Origin: Fomes fomentarius
Taxonomy: Eukaryota; Basidiomycota; Agaricomycetes; Polyporales; Polyporaceae
DNA: 64,000 nucleotides
Assembly (NCBI GenBank): GCA_022606135.1
Contig: JABYQN010000007.1
Span: 2,418,001 to 2,482,000 of the forward strand
Reading direction: 5' to 3'
The position numbers and the translations under genes are program-made. Position 1 is the first letter of the stretch. The number at the start of each line of letters is the position of its first letter. The notes beneath the pieces are model-generated. The model was not told the origin of the DNA. It searched no databases and saw nothing but the letters and a program-made list of their open reading frames with translations. Below, one piece after another: positions 1 through 10,950 of the stretch.

Positions 1-415
1 GTTGTACTCGAGTACAGACCTGTCTGATCGCCCAAGACTGCGAGATGATTGGCGTCCGAGTTCGTCGTTCTTTGTCGTGAAACTGCCAGGGTCGCGACCA
101 GTGCCGACCATTCGAGTAAAGACAGAAAAAAAGCTTGGAATATGTTCGCGGATACTAGTAAAGAGACTCGGAGCTACTAACACAGAGACGGCGGACTCGG
201 AGAGAAACACAGTCACTGCGCCTGACGCGACACAGCAGGCGCCCAAACGCGGACTTGCCCGCGCCGCTCCTCTCGCCCGCCGCATCTCTCCTCCCGCCAT
301 CTCCGACTCCTCTCCTACACTCGCCCACACCGCACCACCCTCCAACGGCTGGAAACAAACCGCAGCGCTCGCATTTCGGCACTTGAACGTATCCGGCATC
401 AATCTGGCCAGCACC

Positions 416-2252
416 ATGACGACATGTTCATTCCGAGGTAAGCTCATTTCTCGCTATCCTGTGCGTGCTATCTTGGAACTTGAGCATGGAATCAGAATCA
501 TGAGAGCCAACAACTCACTTGTATAGTTCTTTTTTATCTTGTTGTTTGCCGGCCGGGACTTGGACTCGAGAACCAAGGTACGTCTAGGAGGTGGTCAGTC
601 GCAGCGGCCGCGGACTTGTATTACTGACATAGAAGGCAAAGACGGACCTGTCATGACCCCGCAACATTCAGATCGAAACAACGGCTCTACTCCCCAGCAA
701 AGGTATGTCCGTGGAGTGACGAGTTGCAGTCTCGGATGCATGATACTGACCTGCAATCCAGAGACGGTCGCACCATTGTATGCGACACGCCGCCTTCAGA
801 TCTTACGACGGCGCTGCAGAGTCTCAACAACGAGACCTTCTCAGGCATCAACTTTGATGTCAACGCGCTGCCCCTTCCGAACGTGACGTTCTATGACCAA
901 ATCGACACCTCGGTCGTCGACGACCTCAGCCGTGACCCGTCTCGCCACGGAGCTCCGACAAGGCGGCGGAGATGCATGATGTTCCGCTCGCAAATGAGAA
1001 GCAGCCGCCACTGCTCCAGGACCCACCTCCGCTAGTCAAAACCCTCCCCGATGAAGTTGTTCGCCTCGCTATTGCCACGGACCAAGTCCGAACCGGGAAC
1101 GGTCACAGCGCCAATGCAACCCCAGCACGCAGCCCCGCCTCGACGCGCCTTCTGGCCTGCCACGGAGAACCTCTTCTCCTGCGATCCTGCAAAGACCAGG
1201 GCAGCGACGTGTCGTCTGCACACCACTCGGGCGATGAAGAGCTTGGCCTGCCTTACGACTCGCGTCCTGCCGAGCAAAACAGGTCGAGTCCGTCTCGGTT
1301 CGGTGGGGCGTCAACCACTCTCATGGACAACGCCGGTACTCAGAGAGTAAAGGTACGTTCAGGAGGTGGGTCGCATCCTCGGATTATGATACTGACATGC
1401 AATGCTGGAAACTCGCATGTGACACGTGCGACACTCTTCGGCCATTGTCCGGGAGCCCACATCGACGGGAGCTGAATGCTTCGGACGACGTCGGCTCCCG
1501 AGGCCAGTCATTATATGCTCACCGGGAGTTCTCAAAGCACCAGACCATGAGGTGAGACTGATAGAGACATCGACCGTGTCAAGGTACGTTGACGAGGTGG
1601 GTCGCATTCTCGGATTGTCATACTTACAGGGAACGCAAAGATGGATGCACACTTGAGCCGACATCGACGAGAGCCAAAGGCTCCGGACCACGTCAGCCTC
1701 CCGCGCGCCTCCATCACAATCAGGTACGTCCGCAACCAGGAGGTAGGTCGCGATCTCGGATGATCTGACGTCAATGAGAGCTGGACGTGGTAGTCCCGGA
1801 CGACGATAGCTTACCGTGCACCTCCATCCCCTCGGACTCGATGGTGAGCCCGAATGCAAGTACGTCCACAGCTCAGAGCGTAGGAGGTAGGTCGTGTTCG
1901 GATGAGCTGACGGCGACGAGAGCCGGACGTGGTGAAGCTCTACCTGCCATTACACAGGCCCGTGCACCAGGCCGTGTTCGGCACGATCAGCACCGCGCAC
2001 AACGTTGTCTACGCCGCGCGGCTGCTCCACTCGCTGTGAGGCCACACGCGGCCGGCGGTGTTTGACTTCTACGACTTTGGGAGGATGCTGGTCGTGTGTG
2101 CACATGCGGTCATGCAGGAGTCGATGAGCATCGTCGCCGTGGAGGGCATGAAGAGCGTCGCATGTGCGCTCGACGAGGGACCTCGCCCTCACGGATTAAA
2201 TTGTACTTTGACCGTATCACCCGGCATTTTAAGCACATTCGACGTGCTGTGA
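416..2252 (+). pseudogene. decayed multi-exon gene, fungal transcription-factor-like
   Basis: From an ATG at 416 a single frame stays open across three introns (about 438-527, 577-630 and 703-761, all GT-AG with CTGAC-like branch sites) into an acidic, asparagine-rich exon ending near 950. A frameshift near 950-975 then moves the open frame to one rich in Pro and Ser. From 1,932 to about 2,180 one frame reads VKLYLPLHRPVHQ, then AAR-LLHSL, a TGA at 2,037, then FDFYDFGRML and VVCAHAVMQ. That last stretch resembles, from memory, the middle homology region of fungal-specific Zn-cluster transcription factors; the TGA sits where the paralogous pattern suggests Trp. No Cys6 zinc cluster was found. 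Both unit A copies share the frameshift and the stop, so the damage predates the duplication. Family assignment is tentative; the broken multi-exon structure is clear. Confidence 0.45.
1353..1931 (+). repeat. degenerate intron-exon modules, four units
   Basis: GTACGT donors at 1,353, 1,583, 1,724 and 1,860 each begin a module of 136-230 bases. All share an early AGGAGGTRGGTCGY core, TCGGAT and a CTGAC-like branch site, followed by an exon-like part with the words CGACGAGAGC and GACGACGTC. The true intron at 703-761 carries the same internal words (TCGGAT..ATGATACTGAC.TGCAAT), so intron sequence itself has been copied. These modules lie between the frameshift and the transcription-factor-like segment of the pseudogene. 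Confidence 0.6.
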
Positions 2253-3207
2253 GAGCTCGTGTGAGGTGAGCGTTATCATCACTCTTGCTCTTCCCTCGCC
2301 CTCAACCCCGAGCTCAGCTTGAACAATGACCACCTCCAGAAGCAGTTCAATCCTCACGGCACGCGAGCGCAAGTCGCAAGGATCACGGTGCAATGGAATC
2401 GACCGCACATGGCGCATGTCCGAGAGTTGGAAGGTACGTACCTCTGTGTGTTCGACAGATGTTCACACTCGGGACTTTGGGACTTGAAGGACTCGCAATT
2501 GAGAAGTGCTTCTGCGTACATCGCGCAGAGACTGACCGGACGATGAGACTGGCCTGCAGAAGGTAAAGTGAGTATGCTGAACTTGGCTCAGAAGGGAGGG
2601 ATATGGATAGACGTACACAAGAGGATCTAGTGAGAGTGTGAGTGCGAGTGTGAGTGCGAGTGTGAGTGTGAGTGCGAGTGCAAGTGCGAGTGCGAGCGCA
2701 AGTGCGAGTGCCAGTGCAAGTGCAAGTTCTAATGAGAACGACACGGGACGTTGAGCTTCCGACTCGGACATGAAGAGAGAGATACTCATCGCGACTTCCA
2801 GGTCGAGTTGATAACCGCACCGCGCCGAGTACATCGGACGAGAGGGAGACAAGCAGAGATGGCTCAGAAGGAAGGAGGTAACATGGTGGGGGCAAAGGAC
2901 AAGTCTTGGGATACAGTCTCAGCATATCGTCGGTGGTTCATCCGAGCCTCCCGGTAAATGTGAAGAGTAGATGTTTGTCACGCAGAGCCAAACAAATATC
3001 GGTTGAATTTGATGAGGTATAGCTTCAGATCTACGATGTAAGCGAGACGGAACGGCTATGCACTAATTGAGAAGATGCACCCGGTGATATCAAATATTCA
3101 ATGTCACATTGAGGGCTCAGCCCGCATGCAGGAACAACGCACTGCAATTAACAACGCGCAAAGTAACTAGCAGGGAAACTCGTCAATGGGGTCTCAGTAA
3201 ATAGCAT
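2253..3207. other. gene-free stretch with a simple repeat
   Basis: No gene can be supported here. It holds the tail of the decayed gene, the GAGTGY microsatellite at 2,630-2,726, and AT-richer sequence from 2,960 that forms the 3' flank of the hypothetical gene on the other strand. Confidence 0.5.
2630..2726. repeat. (GAGTGY)n microsatellite
   Basis: About 97 bases of hexamer GAGTGT/GAGTGC with a few GAGCGC, CAAGTG and CCAGTG variants. The minus-strand translations (alternating Leu-Ala or Thr-Arg) are repeat artefacts. Copy 2 differs by one base (TGCAAG versus CGCAAG near the right end). Confidence 0.95.
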
Positions 3208-3848
3208 TCAGTCCGTCTCATAAACCTCCTTTGCACTCTTCGCGCCATCCCGCTTGTACCGCCCCCTCGTGCTGCTCCCGACATTCCGGTGCTGGAAGTG
3301 GTGCACCGGTGCACGGAATATCTCTCCGGGACATGCAGCCGGCGAACGGTCATATGCGGCATGAATTTCAGCGGGTGTCGCGCGGGCAAAGAACAGAATC
3401 CCAGAATTGATGCGCCATAAGAGAGTGCGTAGGTGGCCGACCTTGGCGTCACTAAGGTTGTCGAACGGGACGTCCCCGGGCCAATTGCGGAGTGCGAACT
3501 CAAATGGGACCACGATATTGTCGCAGAATCCCTTGACAGTGTACTGCATCGTAAGATCCGGGATGCCGGTCGCGGCAGCTAGTGAGCGCATCGTTTGAGC
3601 AACTTGAGAGCAACTTGAATATCGGGTAGTAGCGGATGTGCGTACTCACCGACAAGATCATCGAGACCGGCCCGAACAGCGCCTCGAAGAGCGGACGAGG
3701 ATGTGGCATACTCCTGCTGCTTGCATGGAGGCAGACTTGGAGTAGGTGGGGCAGATAGGAAGGATAGCTGGCCCCGAACGGCATGGTGGATGACAATGTG
3801 CAAGGGCGAGCGCAGAGATAAATTCTTTGTAGAGTGAGTTGCGACCAT
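3208..3848 (-). CDS. hypothetical protein, two exons
   Basis: Exon 1 at 3848-3650 and exon 2 at 3602-3208 are joined by a 47-base intron with a GTGAGT donor. The joined frame gives 197 aa, reading ..RAGLDDLV / VAQTMRSLAA.. across the junction and ending ..SAKEVYETD. The C-terminal half is polar and coherent, with motifs such as LLWRINSGILFFARATP and APVHHFQHRN. No signal peptide or membrane segment is evident and I do not recognise the family. A TATATA at 3,953-3,958 lies about 100 bases upstream of the chosen ATG; an extra upstream intron and a different start are possible. Both unit A copies encode the same protein. Confidence 0.45.
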
Positions 3849-5900
3849 AGGTGAAATATAATGTTCTGAGCAGTGAGAATAAGTATCGGTCCTCGGATGG
3901 TGTCTCAGACAGGGAAGGACGACGGCGGGACATCCTGGAGTGTTGCAGCAGTTATATACCACAGACGTTGATGAGAGCTACCAAGATCAGTCGACGGATA
4001 GCGAGAGAATAAGTCACATATCTGTTGAGGAACATGAACATTCCAATTTCCAGATTCAGTGTGTGTCTCACATATCCACAATTTTATCGTGACAATAAAT
4101 GGATACTGTAAGTTATGCCGGACGACACAACAATGGTGTTAGCAGTGGAGGTTTTGTCCGCACGCGCTACTACTGACAGTGTGCGTCAAGATGCAAGCAA
4201 AATAAATAATACTTGATGTGCAGGTTGGTCACCTACTAATCCGAGTCGCTCTTTATACCTGCACAATCTCGGCTCAAATGCAAGCCATTCTGAGCCAAAG
4301 ACATCATTCTGGTATGGTGGAGCATGCTCGCGACCTGACAGAACCCATGAGCGCAGAAAATGGTGTCAGGGACATCATGCAGTCACAAAACTCATGACCC
4401 AAATTCCTGGATGCGAGCGACATAAACGCAAGCAGACAAGTCCAATCCGTTGCAACAACTTATTGGTAGACCAAAGTACTGGGACAGCAATCTAGGTGCC
4501 GTATCATTCTGGCTGTATCCGCCTCTGCAACATGCTCAAATGCGATAAGTATAAAGGAAGTTATTCGCATCTTACAAGACCATCCAAGTGGCAGCCTCGC
4601 TCGTCTGTGGAACGACTGACACTGGTCTAGATTTTTGGTCTGACTGAATTGTCTGCATTGAACTACCACCAATAATTTGCGTCATTGATGTCTCGCGTCC
4701 TGAGAATATGGATCACCTATAAAATCTGTGTGCTTCTTGCGGCGAGCCGTACAACTCATGCTCGTCAGGGTCCAACCTAGATCTCATATACCGGTACATT
4801 GAAGAACCGACCCAACGAATCGGACTGATGACCGCGAAACTATCGGATCCGAGTGTGCCTGCAAGTACAGGCTTGATTTGTACTTGTATTTGCATGAAAC
4901 TCCGTTCGGGCCGTCTGTAAGCCGAATTTGACAAGAAGGCATAATTTCATGTCTTACTATCTCGCTGCACACGACTGCAAGGATATTGAACTTACTGCAC
5001 GTCCGAGAGACATTCATCTCAGTGCAATGAAATCCACAGCACCATGCTGCAGCACACAAGGAAACAGACTGGATGCATAAGATACGAGAGCGAGATTGCA
5101 GCCGGCTGGACTCAATGGACAGAAGCCAAGAAATTCTAGGCCATGCATGCGATGCGAGCTCTCGATACCACTGTTTTGTTCGCATGCGGTGTCTTGGAGC
5201 TGTTGCTCCGTAACACAAGCCAGGAAGCTGGCTGAGAACTCATGTCTGTTCAATAATTGCGTGCATAAATCTGAGATGTATTCAGCTCATGTGAGCGCAC
5301 AGATACATGTTGGTACTTCCACAGAATCTTGGAGGCTGCCATGACTGCGCCCGACATGGACAATGGATGATCCATTTGCGCTCTCGGACCGCCCACCACT
5401 CCCAGACGAGGTGTCTGACATTTACTCCGTCCAATATCATCGCATGTACCGCCACTCGCTGTCCGTCGAGTGTGAAGACAGAGGCTGATATTGCTTCCTG
5501 AAGGATGCGGAGGACTGGAACCGGCCGCCTCAGTGCCCGTCATGTGCTGGGCATGTCGGAACAGCGAACGGCCGCACTGGATGAATATCCCATGCGATTG
5601 ATTTGTTGCTTCCGGCCTCAGTTGGTACTCCCGAGCACGACTGGGCGACAAAAGCTCTCAGGCCGAGGGAAAACTGGTCGGAAAAAGTGTCAGCATAATT
5701 TCATGTGGACATTAATCAGCTCTCATGCGGATATGAGTGAGCGGGGTTGCAGTCATATGCGAGGACTTAGTGTGAGACACTCACAAGCGAGGTGTGAAGA
5801 AGCGCGGCGTCTGAGTCGGGTACAAGGGTGAAACAGTGGCCAAGGCTATGGAAAGTGGACGGAGTGATGACACGATGTGGTCCGTGCGCAGATGTACCTG
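3849..5900. other. 2 kb stretch without a recognisable gene
   Basis: Contains the TATA-like element at 3,953-3,958 for the minus-strand gene, AT-rich sequence to about 4,700, and then more GC-balanced sequence with several short overlapping open frames on both strands. Only the 41-codon frame at 5,363-5,488 shows anything suggestive of coding. No RNA gene or transposon ends were seen. Confidence 0.4.
5363..5488 (+). CDS. possible small ORF or terminal exon (41 codons)
   Basis: The frame begins MDDPFALSDRPPLPDEVSD and ends YRHSLSVECEDRG before TGA. Between the unit A copies this frame has three differences, two of them synonymous (GAT/GAC and TTT/TTC) and one Ile/Phe. That is more SNPs than the surroundings, with a bias that hints at coding. 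It could be the last exon of an unresolved gene. Weak support. Confidence 0.2.
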   Translation: MDDPFALSDRPPLPDEVSDIYSVQYHRMYRHSLSVECEDRG

Positions 5901-6475
5901 TATATAAGGTAGACACATGTGAGCGGGATTGCTGTCAACCTCTCACTGTCGTCGGTGCATACCATTGTCCCCCTCCTGTCTCCATCACTTCACAGCGCCC
6001 GGCCGGTCATTATCATGGGTATGTGAAATTGAATTGACATATCCCAATGTCGCATGCATGCTGAAACCATCCGTCGTCAGGTTGAATGGCTATACCGTCG
6101 GCCCCATCTCCGTGCAGCTCTGACTAGGGGCATTGATGCTGTAGTTGGACGGTAGGTAAGTTTGTACACTTCTCATGTCCAAGGATCACACACTGACATG
6201 CGCCCTGGCAGGACACTTGTCCTCCGGTGCGGCGCAGTTGAGACTGCCATGCAAGAATATGATGGTATGGTTTGACATTCTCTGAGCCGCGAGTATACAT
6301 GATTTTCTGACCTTGCAATATTTTAGCGTCCATCATCTTCATTGTATTTTGTTGTCCGGTGTTGAGTGTTGTCATACTCGGGCAGGCCGAGCCAGAGGTG
6401 AGTTCTTCGGATCACATACTATCTCCTGGCTCGACTGTTCGTCTGTATGCCGGTAACCATCTGTCCTAGACGTGA
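5901..6475 (+). CDS. possible small multi-exon gene, start unresolved
   Basis: A TATATAAGG box at 5,901 is followed by four plausible introns: 6,019-6,080 (GTATGT..CAG), 6,152-6,211 (GTAGGT..CAG with CTGAC), 6,265-6,326 (GTATGG..TAG with CTGAC) and 6,398-6,469 (GTGAGT..TAG). Across exons 6,081-6,151, 6,212-6,264 and 6,327-6,397 one frame stays open (VEWLYRRPHLRAALTRG.. to ..VILGQAEPE), ending at TGA 6,473. It includes a hydrophobic run, IIFIVFCCPVLSVVIL, that may be one membrane segment. The ATG at 6,015 is out of phase with this frame if the first donor is used, so the start is not solved. It could instead be a spliced non-coding RNA. Family unknown. Confidence 0.3.
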
Positions 6476-6985
6476 AGGGATGTCGTAGGGTGTGAGGAGA
6501 AATTGTCCAGGTGATTCTCGAGTGAATCATACCAATAATACAGGAGTGCACAGCCAGAACGGCTCGACACTTGGTCAGGATTGTAAGGCGTTGCGGAGGA
6601 AGGGAGCAACTGTAGCGGTAGATACACTTTGTCCGAATTGATTGTATTTCCTGTGTCGTGTGTTTGCGGGTGTGTCAGAAACAACTTGTGGTTGGTGTGT
6701 ATAGCCTAAGGGGTGTAGTACAGACCAGAACGAGATGATCACACACTCTTCATGAGAATGTCCAAGATCAAAGGAGTAGATTGCACCATTGAACCACCCA
6801 AAATAACATAACCCGCGACCAGCGCATCCCAAGCCCAAACCCGACACACAGGCACAGAACGTTCCACATCTCTACCCCATTCGCCTTATCATATTCCCGC
6901 AAATGCTTCCTTCATTGCCGTGCTTCAGCGTCCCTCCTGCGCATGCACAGCGCTTTCATTGCCGTCGCTTCGACCACCCCCTGCA
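6476..6985. other. intergenic, 3' flanks
   Basis: No gene supported. It lies between the end of the small plus-strand unit and the 3' end of the minus-strand tetraspanin gene. Confidence 0.4.
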
Positions 6986-8699
6986 TCAACATACCTTCAT
7001 AAACACTGAATGCGAAACAAGCCTGACCAACACCTTCATAAGCACCTCCGCGTCCGCCTGCACGTCTTCCCCACTCAGCCTATACCGCTTCGGGGTGATG
7101 CCCTTCCCAAACGTCCTCGTCACATGGTTCGCACACAGCAGCGCGACGATAACGTTGCCAATGTGCACGGGAACGAGCGCAAAGACCGTGCTCCACACCG
7201 TCGCCAGGTTCTCGCGCTCGACCTGCCACAGCACGCCCTTGCACCCGGGCAGCGACGTGCGCGGGTAGCATCTGGAACTCGGCGACGCCGAGTGCAGGGG
7301 CGTGTAGAACCCGCAGCAGCCGAGGGCGTCTTGGATGACACGCCGTCCGAGCGGCGTGTAGTATTCACTCCACGCTCCCGAGAGCTTGCGGTCGAGCGAG
7401 AAGGCGTAGCGTTTGTACGCCGGGTACCCGATTGCGAGCATCGAGAAGAGCGCGGGCCAGAGGAGGAGTGCGTATACCGCGAGGAGCGGGCGCGAGTTGA
7501 GAAGCGCACCGCAGAGGCCGACTAGCGCGGTGAGCAGGAGGATGCAAGAGGAGAGCGTGAGGAGGACGAGGATGTCGTAGTCCGCGACGTACATCACGTC
7601 TGCGAACTGCCATGCTGTGTATGACATGTGTCAGCCCAAAATTAAAGGAGGTGAGGAGATGCGTACCTCGGAACCAGGTTAGGACGGCACAAACAAATCC
7701 CGCGGTGCCGTACACGAACACTGTACACACAGACAGGACCAGACACCACTTATGCAGCGTCCATCGATCGACGCGCTCGATGCCCAGCCCCGCGCCTTCT
7801 TCGAGCAGTACAGACATGTTCGACGGTGGTCCATCCGAAAAGGTCACACCTCTGAGCGCGCGGGGCCGCGGGAATTTCTGCGTAAACTTGTCCGTGGTGC
7901 TGCTGCCGGTAGACATCGAGACCAGCAGCGGACGCTTGTCCTTGATCGCCGTAGGGACCCGCGTGAGACCACCACATGATTGGGAGGCTGAGGGATGAAG
8001 CGAGTGTGAGAGGGAAGTCCTGTCATCGGACATGCGCGAATATGTCGACACGTCGGATGCGGTGCGCGGTGCGGCTGGCGGGCGTGTGCGAAACGACGAT
8101 AGGCGGGAGAAGTACGAGCTCATGTCTCGTTTCAGATCTGCGCTTGCACCGTATGAGGAAGGGTAGCTCGGAGTAGGAAGTCTTGAAGAGATTGCAGTGT
8201 GCACCGAGTAGGTCGACTCTTTTCGCTCTGGTTGTCGTGGACGCGGAGTAAGCAAGACAGGGCTGAGTGTACGACCGCGATCGTCTTCAACCTGGTGAGT
8301 TGTATCCACCCGTTGACTAGGGACATCATGTAGTAGATGCGATAGGCCCTCCCGTAGGTTCGGGCTCTGTGTCCTATGCGCGTCATGTCCGCCTTCGAAG
8401 GGCAACCCAGGGAGAGGTTTGAATCGGCCGCGTGTGCGCGCTGAGACTCGCGATCGTCGAATAAGCAGCACCGTGGGCTGGTTGTCTGCCGCATCGTCCG
8501 TATCCTGGACTTGCACTGTGATTGTGCGATCGGTGCGCTCGCTGTGTTCGCTAGCGCTAGGTGAGCTGCTCCGCCTGTGAATGTGTGATTTATCGGCGAT
8601 TATCCGAGGGCTGAAAGCGCCAGAGCGGTGGCGGATCGTCGAACGGCTTGAGCTTGAGCTACCTACCGCTGAAGATGTTGAGGGTACCCGTCGGCTCAT
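6986..8699 (-). CDS. tetraspanin (basidiomycete Tsp2/Tsp3-like)
   Basis: Exon 1 (8699-7667) and exon 2 (7614-6986) join across a 52-base intron (GTACGC..CAG; ..LTWFR / AWQFADV..) to give 553 aa. A long Ser/Arg/Pro-rich cytosolic N-terminus of about 330 residues is followed by four hydrophobic segments: around WCLVLSVCTVFVYGTAGF, ILVLLTLSSCILLLTALVG, LLAVYALLLWPALFSMLAI and VFALVPVHIGNVIVALL. Between segments 3 and 4 lies the large extracellular loop with the diagnostic CCG (LGCCGFY) and further cysteines (CYP, GCK). Tetraspanins organise membrane protein microdomains; in fungi some are needed for host penetration or hyphal development. The C-terminus may carry one more small intron at the MK/VC codons, which would only change the last few residues. 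Assignment to the superfamily is firm; the subgroup is inference. Confidence 0.88.
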
Positions 8700-9484
8700 G
8701 GTGTATGTCTGGAGACAAAGGAATGTCAGCCGCGCAAACAGAATCCAGCGTTGTCCATAGGCATCTGAGTTCGGACTGCGTGCGACACATGGTCAGCCCC
8801 TACAATGCGCGTCTGAACTTACCGTTCACCTGAGGAGGAAAATACGTTGGCATACGCTACTATTAGTTGGAGACGAGAAGATGCATGCAGATTCCGGGGA
8901 GAGGCTCGAATCGGCCATGTGTGCGCGCTGAGACTCGCGATCGTCGAACAAGCAGCACCGTGGGCTGTTTGCCCGCCGCATCATCCATATCCTCGATTTT
9001 ATCTGTGATTGTGCGCGCGGTGTGCTCGTATGCTCGGTGTGTGAGGTGCTCCGGTGTGTCCAATCGGCGCTTAGCCCAGCAAAAAACGCCTTGAGCTACC
9101 TACTGCTGAAGGTGTTGAGGGTACCCGTCGACTCATGATGGATGCCTGGAGGAAAAGAGATGTCAGCCGCACAAACAGAGAGTCCAGCGTACTCCATAGG
9201 CATCTGCCAGCGAGTTCGGACTGCGTACCGTTCACCTGAGGAGGTGACATGCTTGGGAAAATGCAGAGACAGGGCAGAGTCTGAAGGAGGAAGGTGTCCA
9301 GAAAAAAATACGATGGCATACGCTACTATCAGATGGAGACAAGGAGATGCATGCAGATGCGACTGTGACGACGGGATAACAAGGGAGGCGAAATGTCCTT
9401 CTGTCTGTAGTCCGATGATTAACGAAGAAGACATGGATAAAGAAATCCGAAGGAAGGTAACGTAGGAAGGCGCAGACCGTCCTT
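8700..9484. other. tetraspanin upstream region with duplicated 5' segment
   Basis: The tetraspanin 5' flank (8,700-8,860) and the segment 9,137-9,360 are alignable to each other (shared ATGTCAGCCGC, ATAGGCATCTG, GTTCACCTGAGGAGG and GGCATACGCTACTAT). A partial duplication therefore covers promoter, 5' UTR and the first codons. The decayed coding remnant is annotated separately. 9,361-9,484 is the 3' flank of the membrane-protein gene. Confidence 0.6.
8863..9136 (-). pseudogene. truncated copy of tetraspanin exon 1
   Basis: It starts MSRRVPSTPSAVGSS, matching the intact gene's MSRRVPSTSSAVGSS. After a deletion and frame change it continues with TARTITDKIEDMDDAAGKQP and SRVSARTHGRFEPLPG, matching TDRTITVQVQDTDDAADNQP and SRVSARTRGRFKPLPG. 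No transmembrane part is present. It lies directly upstream of the intact gene on the same strand, so it is a partial tandem duplication. Confidence 0.8.
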
Positions 9485-10950
9485 TCATACAGAGTTGAGC
9501 GGGAGCTCAATTGGACATGCCGCGTCGTTGACCTGGGTCGATGTGCTCTTCGTCCCGATAAGCCCGGCTATGTTCATGTCCAGTACGAGACGGAACGGTA
9601 CAACTGTAATGTACACTACTGGTCAACAAAAATAGAACAAATATCAGCTAATTGCGCACCTGGTCGCTTTTGGTCAGTGTAGACAGCTTTGTTACGACAG
9701 CCGTTGTACCAATTGTTCCCTGTCATCCGCATGTAGTCAGTCAATACCTATCCACATAGAGGCAGTCACTGACAGGTGGCATCGGAATCGTTGATAGCAC
9801 TGTAGGTGAAGTTCAGGTTGAGGTTGATGATGGGGAAACCGTGCGCAGGAACCGTGATGTGCCCCGTGTCTCCCTCCGCGACCGCTTTGGCAGTCTTGAG
9901 ATCGAACACAGTTCCGTGGATGTTCTTAAACGAGAGAGGGAGGAAATTCGAGCCTGTGTCGGCCTGCAGTTTGATCAGCCCCGGGAAAGAGAAATTCGCA
10001 GGGGCTCGGCTGAACTCCGCAGGAATACTCTGGTTGAATGGATTCTCCGCAGGAGAGAGTGGCTGCACCACATTCGTGCTGAAGCTTGGCACTCGGGGGA
10101 GGGTAAACGCCACTACGAGGGCAATGCTGCACGCATTAGTGTAAGCCCAATCGTCTCCTCCAAGATCCTCATATCTGAATACGCACGCAGCACACAGCCC
10201 GAACATAAACCATGCAGTGAACCTTCTTGTGAAGTGCCGGCCGCAGAGGCCAGTCTCGCCTCGATTCCACCTCTTCCACTTTGAGGCGACGTTCTCCATC
10301 TTCTCCTCTCGTTTCGCTTTCTTTGACATACCCCGCAGTTCATCGGCCTTCCACTCTGCTCCGAGAGCTGGCACGGTCACCATCTCCACATTCCCTCCTG
10401 GCGTCTGCTCACCGCCGGCGAGCGACGCAGTAGAACCCTTCGCAAAACTGCTAAATGGGATCATATTGAGGAAGAGTGTATCTTTGTACAATACAATCAG
10501 ATAGAAACATACCCAGCTGGTTGTGCGCTGTATGGCGTGGGTGAGGGCACTTGGCGATAGCTTCTGTAGCATGAGCCCAATCACGACGATAACTCGGACG
10601 AGAAATGGCCACACGCACCCGGTATCCCCCATCCCAAACGCCGTCGAGTACCTCGGACCTGCGTTGTTGAAGTCCGCATATACGTCCCACGCACCCGCAG
10701 CCTCCTCATCTGTTCCCTTGACTGGCTCCGTCCTCCCTGCGTCGAAGTATGAGCCCTGGTTGTATCCCGCAGTCGGTGCTTCGTATCCATCGGCGCGTGA
10801 AGCCCTGTTGGCGCCATAGAACGATGACGACGAGTCAACTCTGGGCCGTGCCGCGCCCGGTGGGAGGTTGAAGTCGGTGTTGAGGGCATCAACGGAGGAG
10901 CGGCGTCCGCCGTAGAATGACGAGACTGTCGACTTGCGGTCGTAATCCAT
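9485..10950 (-). CDS. conserved fungal membrane protein of unknown function
   Basis: Three exons (10950-9774, 9719-9660, 9603-9485) join in frame to 451 aa. The first junction restores the codon TGG, giving ..SDAT-W-NNWYNGCRNKA.., and the protein ends ..CPIELPLNSV. The N-terminal third is Ser/Gly/Tyr-rich and predicted cytosolic. A hydrophobic pair around VRVIVVIGLML and WVCFYLIVLY is followed by a Lys-rich stretch (KKAKREEKMENVASKWKRW). A third segment around TAWFMFGLCAACVF and SIALVVAFTLP precedes a C-terminal domain with many NxS/T sites and paired Cys, likely lumenal or extracellular. I believe it belongs to an uncharacterised basidiomycete family and cannot name a function. An apparent 62-base intron inside exon 1 was rejected because removing it breaks the frame. 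Copies 1 and 2 differ at one residue (Leu/Phe in the first membrane segment). Confidence 0.75.

Noticed and set aside
2383..2925. Long minus-strand frames with alternating Leu-Ala or Thr-Arg
   Set aside because: They only translate the GAGTGY microsatellite and its flanks; there is no splice or family support.
5505..6037. Plus-strand frames of 108 and 69 codons around 5.5-6.0 kb
   Set aside because: No motif; the second runs through the TATA box and a likely intron donor.
7010..7525. 171-codon plus-strand frame opposite the tetraspanin gene
   Set aside because: Antisense shadow of the GC-rich tetraspanin exon 2; composition is dominated by Arg/Glu from the opposite strand.
10444..10510. Apparent 62-bp intron (GTATGT..TTTAG) in exon 1 of the membrane-protein gene
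   Set aside because: Removing it shifts the frame and gives a stop soon after; reading through gives a plausible hydrophobic segment.
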